A DNA stretch of 64,000 nt from positions 62,001 through 126,000 of the forward strand of contig BPJD01000002.1 in assembly GCA_026004435.1 (NCBI GenBank), in the 5' to 3' direction. Below the pieces are notes generated by a model that saw only the letters and a list, made by a program, of their open reading frames with translations, did no database searches and had not been told where the DNA came from. Numbering within the stretch: position 1 is the stretch's first letter; each line of letters starts with the position of its first letter. The stretch is from Patescibacteria group bacterium. Its GTDB lineage: Bacteria; Patescibacteriota; Microgenomatia; UBA1406; GWC2-37-13. Of the stretch, positions 8,581 to 18,100 are shown one piece after another. Position numbers and translations under genes: made by a program.

Positions 8581-10725
8581 ATGAGAGCGTATTATGAACC
8601 ACCTACAGATCAGAAAAATCCGTTAGAGGAGTTTACTGTAAATCTGACTGAGTTGGCAAAAAAAGGCAAGCTTGATCCTGTTATTGGCAGAGATCAGGAG
8701 ATTAGAAGAGTAATGCAGATTTTGTCCCGCAGGACTAAGAATAACCCTGTTTTGCTCGGAGATCCGGGGGTTGGTAAAACAGCTATAGTTGAAGGTTTAG
8801 CTCAAAGAATAGTTAATGGCGATGTGCCTTATACCTTAAAAGATAAACAGGTTTTAAGCCTTGACCTGACAGCTTTGATTGCTGGTTCTGCCTATAGAGG
8901 CGAGTTTGAGAGACGGATTAAATCATTATTAAAAGAAATTGAAAAATCTGAGGGCAAGTATATTTTATTTATAGATGAACTGCATACCATTATAGGAGCT
9001 GGCTCTGCTGAAGGAGCAAGCGATGCTGCAAATATCCTAAAGCCATCATTAGCTAGAGGTTTGCTCAGAGCAATAGGAGCGACAACAGTAAACGAGTATA
9101 GGAAGTATATTGAAAAAGATCCTGCTTTGGAAAGAAGGTTCCAGCCTGTTTTTGTAGACGAGCCTTCTGCAGAGGATACTTTGTCTATTTTAAGAGGTAT
9201 TAAAGAAAAGTATGAGGTGCATCATGGTATTAAGATCTCTGATTCTGCCTTAATAGCTGCTGTTAATTTGTCAATAAGATACATTACAGATAGATTTTTG
9301 CCTGACAAGGCTATTGATCTGGTAGATGAGGCAGCTGCGGCAGTAAAGATAGAGGTTGAGTCTATGCCTGCGGTTTTAGATGAGATGAAAAGAAAAATTA
9401 CACAGTTGGAGATTGAGATTGCAGCTTTGAAAAAAGATAAAGAAGCCGGACCTAAACAGGCTCAGTTAGAACAAGAAAAGAATAACCTCCAAAAAGAGTT
9501 TGATCAGCTTTATGAAAAATGGGAAAAGCAAAAGAAGATTATCTCAGAGCTTCAGCGGGTAAGAGTAGAGTTAGACAACCTTCAGGCTGAGCTTGAAAAA
9601 GCTGAGCGTGAGGCTTTGCTTGATAAGGCTGCTGAGATTAAGTATGGCAAAATGCCTGAGCTTCAAAAAAAACTGTCTGATCTTGAGAAAGACTGGGCAA
9701 AGATTCCAGCAGAAGAAAGACTTATAAAAGAACAGGTTACAGAAGAGGATATTGCTCAGATTGTTTCTCGCTGGACAGGTATTCCAGTTACAAGACTGTT
9801 AAGGTCTGAGGCTGAAAAACTTACTCATTTGGAAAATGAATTAAGATCAAGAGTTGTTGGTCAGGACCATGCTTTGCAGAGAATTGCAAGAGCTATAAGA
9901 AGATCAAGAGCTGGCTTGTCTGAAGAGAATAGGCCGATTGGTTCCTTTATCTTCTTAGGCCCAACAGGCGTAGGAAAAACAGAAACAGCCAAGGCTTTGG
10001 CTTGGTCGTTGTTTAATGATGAAAAAGCCTTAATTAGAATTGATATGAGCGAGTATCAGGAAGCTCATACAGTAGCCAGACTTATAGGCGCTCCGCCAGG
10101 ATATATTGGTTATGATGAGGGTGGGCAGTTGACAGAGGCTGTCAGAAGAAAACCATACTCAGTAATTCTATTTGATGAAATAGAAAAGGCTCACCCAAGA
10201 GTCTTTAATATTTTTCTGCAGATTTTAGACGATGGCCGACTTACTGATGGACAAGGCAGAACAGTCAATTTTCAGAATACAGTGATTATAATGACCTCTA
10301 ATCTTGGCAGTGAGTATTATAAAGAGTCCAAAGACTTTAAGGAGATCGAAAAAAAAGTGTTGGAGAAGGTTTACTCATTTTTTAGACCAGAGTTTATCAA
10401 TAGAGTTGATTCTTTGGTTGTCTTTAATGCTTTACAAAAATCAATGATAGATGAGATCTTAAAGATTCAGTTTGAAAGAGTAAAACAAAGACTCAAAAAG
10501 CAGAATATAGAGGTTCAGCTGTCTCCAGCTGCTGTCACTTATCTTAAGACAGCTGGTTTTGATCCGGTTTTTGGCGCTCGTCCACTAAGAAGGCTTTTAG
10601 AAGAAGTTGTGGTAGATGAGATTGCTTATCAGATTATAGAAGGAAAGATTAAACCAGGAGACAAAATAGTCGTAGATTATCAGGAAAATAAAACAGTAAT
10701 AACTAAGAAAAAAACAATTAACTAA
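8581..10725 (+). CDS. clpB: ClpB-type disaggregase ATPase without N domain
   Basis: From the ATG at 8581 ([18 protein letters not shown]) the protein has 714 residues. The upstream TTG start at 8563 lies inside the promoter spacer and is rejected. AAA1 has Walker A GDPGVGKT at about 60-67 and [13 protein letters not shown] full-length coiled-coil M domain spans about 310-425 (heptad-rich, ending [10 protein letters not shown]). AAA2 has GPTGVGKT near 460, then [16 protein letters not shown]. The long M domain and the absence of a ClpP-docking loop identify ClpB rather than ClpC or ClpA. The roughly 140-residue N-terminal Clp_N domain is missing. Normal role: ATP-driven rescue of aggregated proteins with DnaK. 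Single-gene transcript with a strong promoter. Confidence 0.93.
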   Translation: MRAYYEPPTDQKNPLEEFTVNLTELAKKGKLDPVIGRDQEIRRVMQILSRRTKNNPVLLGDPGVGKTAIVEGLAQRIVNGDVPYTLKDKQVLSLDLTALIAGSAYRGEFERRIKSLLKEIEKSEGKYILFIDELHTIIGAGSAEGASDAANILKPSLARGLLRAIGATTVNEYRKYIEKDPALERRFQPVFVDEPSAEDTLSILRGIKEKYEVHHGIKISDSALIAAVNLSIRYITDRFLPDKAIDLVDEAAAAVKIEVESMPAVLDEMKRKITQLEIEIAALKKDKEAGPKQAQLEQEKNNLQKEFDQLYEKWEKQKKIISELQRVRVELDNLQAELEKAEREALLDKAAEIKYGKMPELQKKLSDLEKDWAKIPAEERLIKEQVTEEDIAQIVSRWTGIPVTRLLRSEAEKLTHLENELRSRVVGQDHALQRIARAIRRSRAGLSEENRPIGSFIFLGPTGVGKTETAKALAWSLFNDEKALIRIDMSEYQEAHTVARLIGAPPGYIGYDEGGQLTEAVRRKPYSVILFDEIEKAHPRVFNIFLQILDDGRLTDGQGRTVNFQNTVIIMTSNLGSEYYKESKDFKEIEKKVLEKVYSFFRPEFINRVDSLVVFNALQKSMIDEILKIQFERVKQRLKKQNIEVQLSPAAVTYLKTAGFDPVFGARPLRRLLEEVVVDEIAYQIIEGKIKPGDKIVVDYQENKTVITKKKTIN

Positions 10726-10771
10726 AGAAACTGCTGGTGCTTAGCCTGCTTTGCTTTTTTTAACATAACTC

Positions 10772-10813
10772 TTGACAAAGTCATTATATACCTTATACTG
10801 GTATTAGGTATAT
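10772..10813 (+). promoter_or_regulatory. Promoter with palindromic operator of the CsoR-like gene
   Basis: TTGACA (10772-10777) and TATACT (10794-10799) are 16 bases apart. A perfect 8-bp inverted repeat, ATATACCT at 10786-10793 and AGGTATAT at 10806-10813, straddles the -10 box. ATACCT/AGGTAT half sites resemble operators bound by CsoR/CstR-type repressors. Autoregulation by the downstream gene is therefore likely. Confidence 0.7.
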
Positions 10814-10819
10814 AAATTT

Positions 10820-11071
10820 ATGATTAAAACTATGGATAACAAAAGGTTGACCCAAAGATTAAATAGAATAATAGGACAGCTTAAAGGTATTGAGAAAATG
10901 ATAAATCAGGATAGAAGTTGCGATGAGATTGTGACTCAGATAAATGCTGTTAAGCGCGCTATAAACGGCTTTGCTAAAGAGTTCTTAGTCTCAGGTTTTT
11001 GTGCTAGGCTTAATAATGTGAAAGATCAAGAGGAGTTGAAAAGAGCCTTAGAAAAAGCTGTAGATCTTTAG
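10820..11071 (+). CDS. CsoR/RcnR/FrmR-family (DUF156) transcriptional repressor, atypical sensor residues
   Basis: This 83-residue all-helical protein has the family core LTQRLNRIIGQLKGIEKMI, RSCDEIVTQINAVKRAI. CsoR proteins bind Cu(I) through Cys-His-Cys, with the His 25 and second Cys 29 residues after the first Cys. Here Cys34 is conserved, but the expected His position is Gly and the second Cys (Cys61) lies 27 residues on, so canonical copper sensing is doubtful. Dithiol or persulfide sensing (as in CstR) is a possibility. The gene is followed 31 bases later by a thioredoxin-reductase-like gene, which suggests redox- or thiol-linked control. Promoter and operator are described separately. 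Confidence 0.88.
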   Translation: MIKTMDNKRLTQRLNRIIGQLKGIEKMINQDRSCDEIVTQINAVKRAINGFAKEFLVSGFCARLNNVKDQEELKRALEKAVDL

Positions 11072-11102
11072 TTGTAATTTTGTGTACAATTTGTGGATAA
11101 CT

Positions 11103-12128
11103 ATGAAAAATAAAAAAATAGGCATAATCGGAGGAGGCCCGGCTGGATTAACTGCTGGTTTGTATGCAGTTAGAGCTGGTTTTAATACTACTGTATTTGC
11201 TGGTATGCCTGCCGGAGGCCAGCTAATGCTTACCTCAGAGGTGGAGAACTTTCCGGGTTTTCGTTCCATTTTAGGACCTGAGTTGATTGCAAAAATCACT
11301 GATCAGGTAAAAAGTTTTGGAGCAAATATCATTGAAAAAAATATTGTTCAAGTTTTGTTCACAGAAAAACCATTTGAGTTGATAGACAATGATAGTGTTA
11401 AGTATTACTTTGATGCTGTTATTATAGCTGTTGGAGCCAAGGCTAAGTGGCTGGGGTTGGAATCAGAGCAAAGGCTTATTGGCAAAGGCGTGTCTGCCTG
11501 CGCTGTTTGTGATGGCTTTTTTTTTAAAGACAAAACTGTTGCTGTTGTCGGCGGTGGTGATACTGCTATGGAAGAGGCTTTAACCTTAACTAAGTTTGCA
11601 AAAAAAGTGTTTATAATTCACAGACGCAATAAGTTTAGAGCTTCGCAGATAATGCAGGATAGGGTTTTTGCCAATGACAAAATTGAAGTTATCTGGAACT
11701 CTGAGGTAAAAGAGGTGTTGGGAGAGTCTAAAGTAGAGGGAGTTGTTTTGGCTCAAACCGCATCTGGCAAGACCACAGAACAAGAGTTAAGTATAGACGG
11801 TTTGTTTGTTGCTATTGGTCATAAGCCTGATACCGATATTTTTCAGGATCAGATTGAGCTTGATGAAAAAGGGTATATCATAAATTCAGATAGGCTGGCT
11901 TATGAAATGTTGTTGGGTGAAAGCTCTAGTTCAGTAATTAGTAGATCAGAGCTTCAGCGATTAAAATCTATTTGGAGCAAGGGGCAGTTTAAGTATCGAA
12001 CCTCAACTTCAGTTGCAGGAGTTTTCAGCGCTGGAGACTGCGTTGATTTCATCTATAGACAGGCCAGCACAGCTGTTGGTATGGGTACAATGAGCGCTCT
12101 GGATGCGGAAAGATTTTTAGAGGAGTAA
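11103..12128 (+). CDS. trxB: Thioredoxin reductase-like flavoprotein
   Basis: The ATG at 11103 is chosen because the FAD motif GIIGGGPAGLTAGLYAVRAG starts six residues later. The longer start at 11082 adds an implausible tail. Product is 341 residues. The redox-active CAVC lies around residues 138-141, and the NADPH motif VGGGDTAMEEA follows with IHRR for 2'-phosphate recognition. C-terminal FAD contact AGDCVD and RQASTAVGMG are present. A stretch of about 25 extra residues (YEMLLGESSSSVISRSELQ...) interrupts the usual link between the GYI strand and TSVAGVF. Role: NADPH-dependent reduction of thioredoxin or glutaredoxin. Likely co-transcribed with the upstream regulator. Confidence 0.92.
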   Translation: MKNKKIGIIGGGPAGLTAGLYAVRAGFNTTVFAGMPAGGQLMLTSEVENFPGFRSILGPELIAKITDQVKSFGANIIEKNIVQVLFTEKPFELIDNDSVKYYFDAVIIAVGAKAKWLGLESEQRLIGKGVSACAVCDGFFFKDKTVAVVGGGDTAMEEALTLTKFAKKVFIIHRRNKFRASQIMQDRVFANDKIEVIWNSEVKEVLGESKVEGVVLAQTASGKTTEQELSIDGLFVAIGHKPDTDIFQDQIELDEKGYIINSDRLAYEMLLGESSSSVISRSELQRLKSIWSKGQFKYRTSTSVAGVFSAGDCVDFIYRQASTAVGMGTMSALDAERFLEE

Positions 12129-12161
12129 ATAACAATAAAGTTATAATTTTTTCTAACTAAT

Positions 12162-13418
12162 ATGTGGCAGGAAGTTCAGAATCTAATTAAAACCTCAGGT
12201 AACAGAGTTAAAGCAGACTCAAGTCTGCTGGAGCAGTTGTTAGAGCCTGATTTTGCCTATGAGTTTGCCATACCTGTTTATATGGATAATGGCAAAATAA
12301 AAGTGTTTAAGGGGTTCAGAGTTCAGCATAACAACTGGAAAGGTCCTTATAAAGGCGGAATAAGATTTCATACGGGCGTAAATCTTGATGAAGTTAAGAT
12401 GTTGTCAGGATTAATGACTTTAAAAAATTCTTTAGTAGATCTTCCGTTTGGTGGAGCTAAAGGAGGAGTTGTGGTTGATCCTCATACTTTATCTGAGCGG
12501 GAGTTGGAGTTGTTGTCTAGAGGTTATGTTGATAAAGTTTACAACTTCATTGGACCGGATAAAGATGTCCCTGCTCCTGATGTGAATACCAATCCTAAGA
12601 TTTTAGGCTGGATGCAGGATGAGTACGAGAGAATAACCCAAAAAAAGGAGTTCTCTGCTTTTACAGGAAAACCCATTGAGTTCGGGGGCAGTTACGGCAG
12701 GGAAGAGGCTACAGGCTTTGGAGGAGTTGTTGTGTTAAAAGCTTTAATAGATCAATTGGATTTATTTAAAAATAAAGATAAGATAAGTATTGCAGTACAA
12801 GGTTATGGCAATGTTGGCTATTATTTTGCTAAGTTTGCTGTGGATGAAGGTTTCAAGGTTGTTTCGGTTGCAGACAGTAGGGGGTATATTTATGTTGAGC
12901 AAGGAATAGACCCTGTTGCCACATTAAACTGCAAAAGAGAAAAAGGCTCGGTTGCTGGTTGTTACTGTGTTGGCTCTGTTTGCGACCTTAAGTTTGGAAA
13001 AAATATAACAGCTGAGGAGTTTTTTAGTTTAGATGTAGATGTGCTTGTACCAGCCGCCTTGGAAAACGCTATAAATGAATCAAATATGCAAAATATAAAA
13101 GCCAAAATTATTGTTGAGATGGCTAACTCAGCATTAACAAAATCAGCCTTAGATTACCTTACCAGTAATGGGAAAATTATAGTTCCTGGCATCTTGGCAA
13201 ACAGCGGAGGAGTTATTGGTTCATACTTTGAGTGGGTGCAGGGCAGATCAGGCTACTGGTGGAGCAAAGATAAGGTTTTGACCGGTATTGAAGAAAAACT
13301 GGTTAAGGCTGTATCTTATACAGCAGAGTATATGCTTAAGTCTAACTTAAGTCTAGTAGAGTCTTGTTATGATTTGGCTGTTAAGAATCTAATCAGGGCA
13401 AGAAAAAGCTTCAGATAA
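12162..13418 (+). CDS. gdhA: Glutamate dehydrogenase (Glu/Leu/Phe/Val family)
   Basis: 418 residues, the usual length of hexameric GDH. The substrate-binding block WKGPYKGGIRFH precedes the catalytic lysine motif LPFGGAKGG near residues 101-109, then GPDKDVPAPDVNT. The Rossmann domain has AVQGYGNVGYYFA, with the expected ILANSGGVIGSYFEW near residues 345-360. It interconverts glutamate with 2-oxoglutarate and ammonia using NAD(P)H. A cysteine cluster (CKREKGSVAGCYCVGSVC, about residues 252-270) is unusual for the family. TATAAT at 12142-12147 lies 14 bases before the ATG, so it may also have its own promoter. Confidence 0.95.
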   Translation: MWQEVQNLIKTSGNRVKADSSLLEQLLEPDFAYEFAIPVYMDNGKIKVFKGFRVQHNNWKGPYKGGIRFHTGVNLDEVKMLSGLMTLKNSLVDLPFGGAKGGVVVDPHTLSERELELLSRGYVDKVYNFIGPDKDVPAPDVNTNPKILGWMQDEYERITQKKEFSAFTGKPIEFGGSYGREEATGFGGVVVLKALIDQLDLFKNKDKISIAVQGYGNVGYYFAKFAVDEGFKVVSVADSRGYIYVEQGIDPVATLNCKREKGSVAGCYCVGSVCDLKFGKNITAEEFFSLDVDVLVPAALENAINESNMQNIKAKIIVEMANSALTKSALDYLTSNGKIIVPGILANSGGVIGSYFEWVQGRSGYWWSKDKVLTGIEEKLVKAVSYTAEYMLKSNLSLVESCYDLAVKNLIRARKSFR

Positions 13419-13774
13419 TAATTGCTTTATCGTGTTGGTTGATGCAATTGGAGATGTTTGTTTTAAATATAGCAAGGCACACCAATAGATAAAATATTAG
13501 AACAATATTGTTAAACATTATCAATGTTTGAGAATGAAAATGTTTTTGTAGTCTTAAATTTTTTTTAAGATTTTTATTAATTTTAAAAAAATTTGATACA
13601 AACATATAAAAACAAGAAAGTTAGTTAGCCTCTTTTGTCTATAAATTAAAGATTATTTAAAAAATATCTCTAAAGAAAGACAATAATAATTAAAAGTTGA
13701 TTAAACTATTTTTTGTATATCTGATTTATACAGCTACTTGAAAAAATTGAAAAATAAGTTTAATATTAAAAGTT
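13419..13774. other. AT-rich intergenic gap with promoter of the next gene
   Basis: A 356-bp stretch without a convincing gene. An AT-only hairpin (AAATTTTTTTTAA near 13556 with TTAAAAAAATTT near 13580) may slow or end transcription. The far end holds TTGAAA (13738-13743), a 17-base spacer and TAATAT (13761-13766), eight bases before the next ATG. I see no RNA gene. Confidence 0.6.
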
Positions 13775-15850
13775 ATGGATAGTTTTGATTTAGAAAGTTT
13801 TAATAATTTAATTGTTAAAGCAAAAAAATATATAGCAGGAGCTGTTTTTCTGCTTTTTCCTTTATTTTTTCTGCCTGTTTTTAGAGATGCTTACAGTGTT
13901 TCAAAAAACTTGTTGGTTATTTATTCTGCTTTAGTTATCTTGGTTCTAGATTTTTTTTATCTGCTGTTAAACAGAAAGATGGTTTGGCATAAGACTAATC
14001 TTGATCTGCCTTTGTATTTGTTTTTGTTTAGCGCATTGTTGAGTTTAGTTATTATGACGCCAAATAAATGGCAGGCATTGTTTGTTTCGGTTGAGGCGTA
14101 TGCGGTTTGGGTAGGCTGGGCTGTTTTGTTGTTCACAGCTGTTTATACCAACTTGGATACTATTAGGCTGGCTTTGATCTCGGCTTTTTTTGTTGCTGTA
14201 AATTTGTTTTTGTCGTTCGTTAATGTCTTTTCTAAAATTTCTCTGCCTGAACAGCTGGATTTTATTAAAAATAATTATTTTGTAATTACAGGTTCATATT
14301 TGGAGGCTCTGGTTTTGCTGGGATTTGTGTTTCTTTATTTGGTCTTTGGGTACATTTTTGGCTCTAAAAAAAGATCTTTGCGCAATAATAATCTCTTGCA
14401 GGCCGTGGAGTCTATTAGTTTGATAGTTTGTTTGATTGCTATAATCTTGGGAGTTTATAATATTTTAAATCCGGTTGAGGTAAATGGTGAACCTTTTAGG
14501 CTGATTTTGCCTCCATTTAGAACATCTTGGTATGCTGCTGTTGAGATACTAAAAGCTCCTCTAACTGCTGTTTTTGGTGTTGGTATTAATAATTTTTCCT
14601 CAATCTTTACGCAAGTTAAGACAATAGATTATAATTTGTCTGATCTTTGGATAGTCTCAAGTTTTAATCTTTCTGCTAGTTTCTTTTTGCATATCTTAAC
14701 CACAACTGGAATTCTTGGTTTAGCTAGTTTTATCTTTTATCTTTCAAGATTGTATCAACAACTGATGAGCAAAAGTTCCAGATTAGTCTTTTTATTTTAT
14801 GTGTTAGTTTTTGTATTCCTCATTTTACCTGTTACACCTATTGCTTTGTATCTGCTTTTTGTTTTGTCTGCTAAAGCAGGAGGCAAAACCGAGAAGTATG
14901 AGATTAATTTTGGAGAAATTCCATTAGTCTATATTTCAAGTATAGGAGTAAATTTAGCCTTTATTTTTGTTTCTTTTTACTATACTTTCAAGTATACAAG
15001 AGCTGAGCTTTATTTTTATCAGGGTATTAGAGCTTTAAATACGAACTCTGCTGTTGATGTGTTTGAGAATCATCGCAGGGCAATAATTGAGTTCCCTTAT
15101 CTTGAGGCATTAAGAAGAAACTTTAGTCAGATTAATATGGCTTTGGCAGAGAATTATCTTAATCAGTTGGTTGAGGAAAATAAAAAAGACAAGCCAGATG
15201 AAGAGGCTGTTACTAATTTGAGAAACTCTTTAAATCAGGCTATTCAAGCAAGTATAGACGAGGCTAAAGCAGTAAGAGATTTAAACTATCAGAAAGCAGA
15301 GAACTGGGCATTTTTAGGCGGTATTTATCGTAATATTTTAAACTTAGCTCAAAATGCAGATGCTTGGGCTATTTCTTCTTATCAGAGAGCTGTCAAGCTT
15401 GATCCTTTAAATCCAAGTTATAAAATTGAGCTTGGAGGTTTGTTTTATGCCTTACAGCAGTATAATGATGCTGAAAGATTGTTTGAGTCTGCTATTGCCT
15501 CAAAGCCAAACTGGGCCAATGGTTACTACAACTTGGCTTGGGCGGCTTATCAGAGAAAGGATTTTGCTAAAGCAGTTAATGCTATGCAGAATGTTGTCTC
15601 TTTGCTGGAAAGCGATAGCAAAGCTAATAAAGAGTCTTTGGAAAAAGCTAAGAAAGAGCTTGAGGAGTTTAAAAAGCAGCTGTCGTCTGAAGAAGGCTCA
15701 GCCACCTCAGAGGCTGGTCTGCAGGAGCAGGGGCAAGAGCAGAATCAAGAACAGCTTCAGATCCCGACTCCTCCCCAACATGAGATAGATCAAAAGATTA
15801 ATCTGCCAGAGTCGGCTTCTCCTCCTGATACAACTGAAGATAATCAGTAA
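13775..15850 (+). CDS. O-antigen ligase-like membrane protein with TPR tail
   Basis: 691 residues. Residues 1 to about 420 hold around ten membrane helices with a large extracellular loop containing LILPPFRTSWYAAVEILKAPLTAVFGVGINNF, which resembles the WaaL/Wzy polymerase-ligase signature (G.G..F). The C-terminal part has TPR units, clearest in AISSYQRAVKLDPLNPSYKIELG and DAERLFESAIASKPNWANGYYNLAWAAYQRKDF. A Q/E-rich, proline-containing tail ends the protein. Likely role: polymerising or ligating envelope glycans, with the TPR part docking partners. It is followed by a cell-wall peptidase gene. Specific substrate unknown. Confidence 0.75.
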   Translation: MDSFDLESFNNLIVKAKKYIAGAVFLLFPLFFLPVFRDAYSVSKNLLVIYSALVILVLDFFYLLLNRKMVWHKTNLDLPLYLFLFSALLSLVIMTPNKWQALFVSVEAYAVWVGWAVLLFTAVYTNLDTIRLALISAFFVAVNLFLSFVNVFSKISLPEQLDFIKNNYFVITGSYLEALVLLGFVFLYLVFGYIFGSKKRSLRNNNLLQAVESISLIVCLIAIILGVYNILNPVEVNGEPFRLILPPFRTSWYAAVEILKAPLTAVFGVGINNFSSIFTQVKTIDYNLSDLWIVSSFNLSASFFLHILTTTGILGLASFIFYLSRLYQQLMSKSSRLVFLFYVLVFVFLILPVTPIALYLLFVLSAKAGGKTEKYEINFGEIPLVYISSIGVNLAFIFVSFYYTFKYTRAELYFYQGIRALNTNSAVDVFENHRRAIIEFPYLEALRRNFSQINMALAENYLNQLVEENKKDKPDEEAVTNLRNSLNQAIQASIDEAKAVRDLNYQKAENWAFLGGIYRNILNLAQNADAWAISSYQRAVKLDPLNPSYKIELGGLFYALQQYNDAERLFESAIASKPNWANGYYNLAWAAYQRKDFAKAVNAMQNVVSLLESDSKANKESLEKAKKELEEFKKQLSSEEGSATSEAGLQEQGQEQNQEQLQIPTPPQHEIDQKINLPESASPPDTTEDNQ

Positions 15851-15869
15851 CTTTAGTTTTGCAGTTTGA

Positions 15870-15875
15870 TATAAT
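15870..15875 (+). promoter_or_regulatory. -10 box of the M23 peptidase gene
   Basis: TATAAT ends nine bases before the GTG at 15885, which supports that start and a nearly leaderless message. The -35 region is weak. Confidence 0.5.
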
Positions 15876-15884
15876 AATTTAACA

Positions 15885-16973
15885 GTGATAAAAGATACTT
15901 TAACTTTTTTTTCGCAGGTTAAGGAGTTTTCTAAATTCTTTGTTTTTTATATTTTTAACCGTTTGTATCAATTTGGTCTATTCTTTGAAGAAATTAAAAA
16001 TATTCTTATAGCAATCTTAATTGCCAAAAGAGGAAAATACTCTATCACCTTTTTAAATACTGTGTTTTTTTTGATTGTTTTGGTAGTTTATTTTCTTTCT
16101 CCAGTAATTGCTGAGAATAATCCATTTAAGCAGGAAGATGAAATTTTAGCAAGAGATTTGTTAAGTTTTGAGTACAATCCTCAGGAAAACTCAGTTATAA
16201 CAGATATCTCGGTTAAACCAAGGTCATCTGTGGTTAAGTATGTTGTTAGAGAAGGAGATACTTTGTCAAGTATTGCCAAAAAATTTAATATTGATGTCAA
16301 CAGTATTAAGTGGGCTAATGATTTAAAAACAGATAGCATTAAGATTGGTCAGGAACTTGATATTCCTCCTGATGTTGGTATTGTTCATACTGTTGCCAAA
16401 GGTGAGACGATCTATACTATTGCCAAAAAATATAAGGTTGATGCTCAAAATATAGTTAATTTTCCGTTTAATGAGTTTTTAGATGATGATAGTTTTGCTT
16501 TGGCTGTTGGCCAGACGATCTTTGTTCCGGGAGGAGTTATAGAAGAAGCTCCAAGACCTGTTTATATAGCTGGTTCAACACAACAGACTGAGATTCAAGG
16601 AGGTCAGCCTGGGTCTGGCAGTTTTATTTGGCCAACCTCAGGTAGAATAACTCAGTATCCTGTGGCTTATCATATGGCTTTGGATATAGCAAATAGATCC
16701 GCGCCTGCTATTTTTTCAGCTGACTCTGGTGTTGTAATCTATGCTGGTTGTGTTGGCTATGGCTATGGTTGTCATATAATAATAGATCATCAAAACGGAT
16801 ACAGAACTTTGTATGCCCATCTTTCTAGAATCTATGTTAGTGTTGGCCAGTCTGTTGCCAAAGGCTCAACCATTGGCCAGATGGGGTCAACCGGAAGATC
16901 AACAGGCATTCATCTGCATTTTGAGGTCATAAGAAGCGGCATTAGGATCAATCCATTAAGTGTATTAAGATAA
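15885..16973 (+). CDS. LysM domain M23-family murein endopeptidase
   Basis: 362 residues from a GTG start. A cytoplasmic N-terminus is followed by a membrane helix (SITFLNTVFFLIVLVVYFLSPV). Two LysM peptidoglycan-binding units follow: YVVREGDTLSSIAKKFNID and HTVAKGETIYTIAKKYKVD. The C-terminal M23 domain has H-x3-D in YHMALDIANR and the zinc motif HLHFE near the end, both intact. Such enzymes cut peptide crosslinks in peptidoglycan or are NlpD/EnvC-like activators. With the metal ligands present, real catalysis is expected. It lies between envelope polymerase and pilus genes and could remodel wall for pilus passage (inference). Confidence 0.93.
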   Translation: MIKDTLTFFSQVKEFSKFFVFYIFNRLYQFGLFFEEIKNILIAILIAKRGKYSITFLNTVFFLIVLVVYFLSPVIAENNPFKQEDEILARDLLSFEYNPQENSVITDISVKPRSSVVKYVVREGDTLSSIAKKFNIDVNSIKWANDLKTDSIKIGQELDIPPDVGIVHTVAKGETIYTIAKKYKVDAQNIVNFPFNEFLDDDSFALAVGQTIFVPGGVIEEAPRPVYIAGSTQQTEIQGGQPGSGSFIWPTSGRITQYPVAYHMALDIANRSAPAIFSADSGVVIYAGCVGYGYGCHIIIDHQNGYRTLYAHLSRIYVSVGQSVAKGSTIGQMGSTGRSTGIHLHFEVIRSGIRINPLSVLR

Positions 16974-16985
16974 GTTTTTTCAATC

Positions 16986-17015
16986 TTGCAACTTGCTGTA
17001 GTTTTCTGTTATGAT
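16986..17015 (+). promoter_or_regulatory. pilT promoter
   Basis: TTGCAA (16986-16991), an 18-base spacer and TATGAT (17010-17015) precede pilT. The predicted leader is about 17 bases and contains no Shine-Dalgarno sequence. Confidence 0.6.
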
Positions 17016-17038
17016 TAAATTAAGTTAATGGTTTTATT

Positions 17039-18097
17039 ATGTCTGTATCAATAAATGATTTATTTAGACGAGCAATTAAAGAAGATGCTTCTGATCTTCA
17101 TATTGTGCCTGGTTATAAACCTTATTTAAGAAAAAACAGTTTGTTGATTGAGTTAAAAGAGTTTCCTGAGTTAAGCAAGGATATATCTTTGCAGTTGTTG
17201 GTTGGAATTTTAAATCACAAACAAAGGCAGGAGCTTATTGATAACCATGAGATTGATTTTTCCTATGAGGCTGAAGGAGTAAGGTTTAGGGTTAATTATT
17301 ACTTTACTAAAGGAGCTTTGGCTGGAGCTTTTAGGCTTATTCCAGTTGAGATAAAGTCTTTAGATCAACTGTCTTTGCCTGCTGAGCTTGAGAAGCTTAC
17401 TAATTACACTCAGGGTTTAGTTTTGGTAACAGGTAGAACAGGTCAGGGAAAATCAACTACCTTGGCTTCTTTAATTAATCATATTAATATGCGCGAGCGC
17501 AAACATATTATAACTATTGAAGATCCAATTGAGTACATTTATCCTAAAAATTTGTCAATTATTACTCAAAGAGAGGTTTTTTCAGATACTTTAAGCTGGA
17601 AAAGAGCTTTAAGAGCAGTCTTAAGAGAGGATCCTGATATTGTATTGGTTGGTGAGATGCGTGATTATGAAACAATTAGCCTGGTTTTAACAATTGCAGA
17701 AACAGGTCATTTGGTTTTTTCAACTCTACATACATCTACAGCTCCAGAAACAATTAATCGTATTATCGATGTTTTTCCTCCTAGTCAGCAGAATCAGATT
17801 AGAACTCAGTTGGCAGAGAATTTAAAGGCTGTGGTTAGTCAGGTGTTAGTGCCAACGGTTGATTTAAAAAGCAGAGTGCCTGCTTTGGAGATTATGTATA
17901 ATCCTCCTGCTGTTGCTAATACAATTAGAGAAGGAAAAATTCATTATCTGCAAAATATAATTGAAACATCAGAAAGAGAAGGTTTTATTCTGCTTGAGAA
18001 GTATTTGGCAAAACTCTACGCTGAAGGAAAAATAACCAGAGATGTTGCTCTTCAGCACTCTGTTAGAGACTCTGTGATTAGAAATTATATTAAATAA
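17039..18097 (+). CDS. pilT: Type IV pilus retraction ATPase PilT
   Basis: 352 residues. N-terminal PAS-like domain (LFRRAIKEDASDLHIVPG), then the secretion ATPase core: Walker A TGRTGQGKST near residues 131-140, Asp box IEDPIEYIY, Walker B DPDIVLVGEMRD, and His box TGHLVFSTLHTSTAPETINRIIDVFP. The LAENLKAVVSQVL segment corresponds to the AIRNLIRE region of retraction ATPases. PilT hexamers pull pili back, powering twitching and DNA uptake. First of a pilT-pilC pair; pilB follows with its own promoter. Confidence 0.95.
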   Translation: MSVSINDLFRRAIKEDASDLHIVPGYKPYLRKNSLLIELKEFPELSKDISLQLLVGILNHKQRQELIDNHEIDFSYEAEGVRFRVNYYFTKGALAGAFRLIPVEIKSLDQLSLPAELEKLTNYTQGLVLVTGRTGQGKSTTLASLINHINMRERKHIITIEDPIEYIYPKNLSIITQREVFSDTLSWKRALRAVLREDPDIVLVGEMRDYETISLVLTIAETGHLVFSTLHTSTAPETINRIIDVFPPSQQNQIRTQLAENLKAVVSQVLVPTVDLKSRVPALEIMYNPPAVANTIREGKIHYLQNIIETSEREGFILLEKYLAKLYAEGKITRDVALQHSVRDSVIRNYIK

Positions 18098-18100
18098 GTT

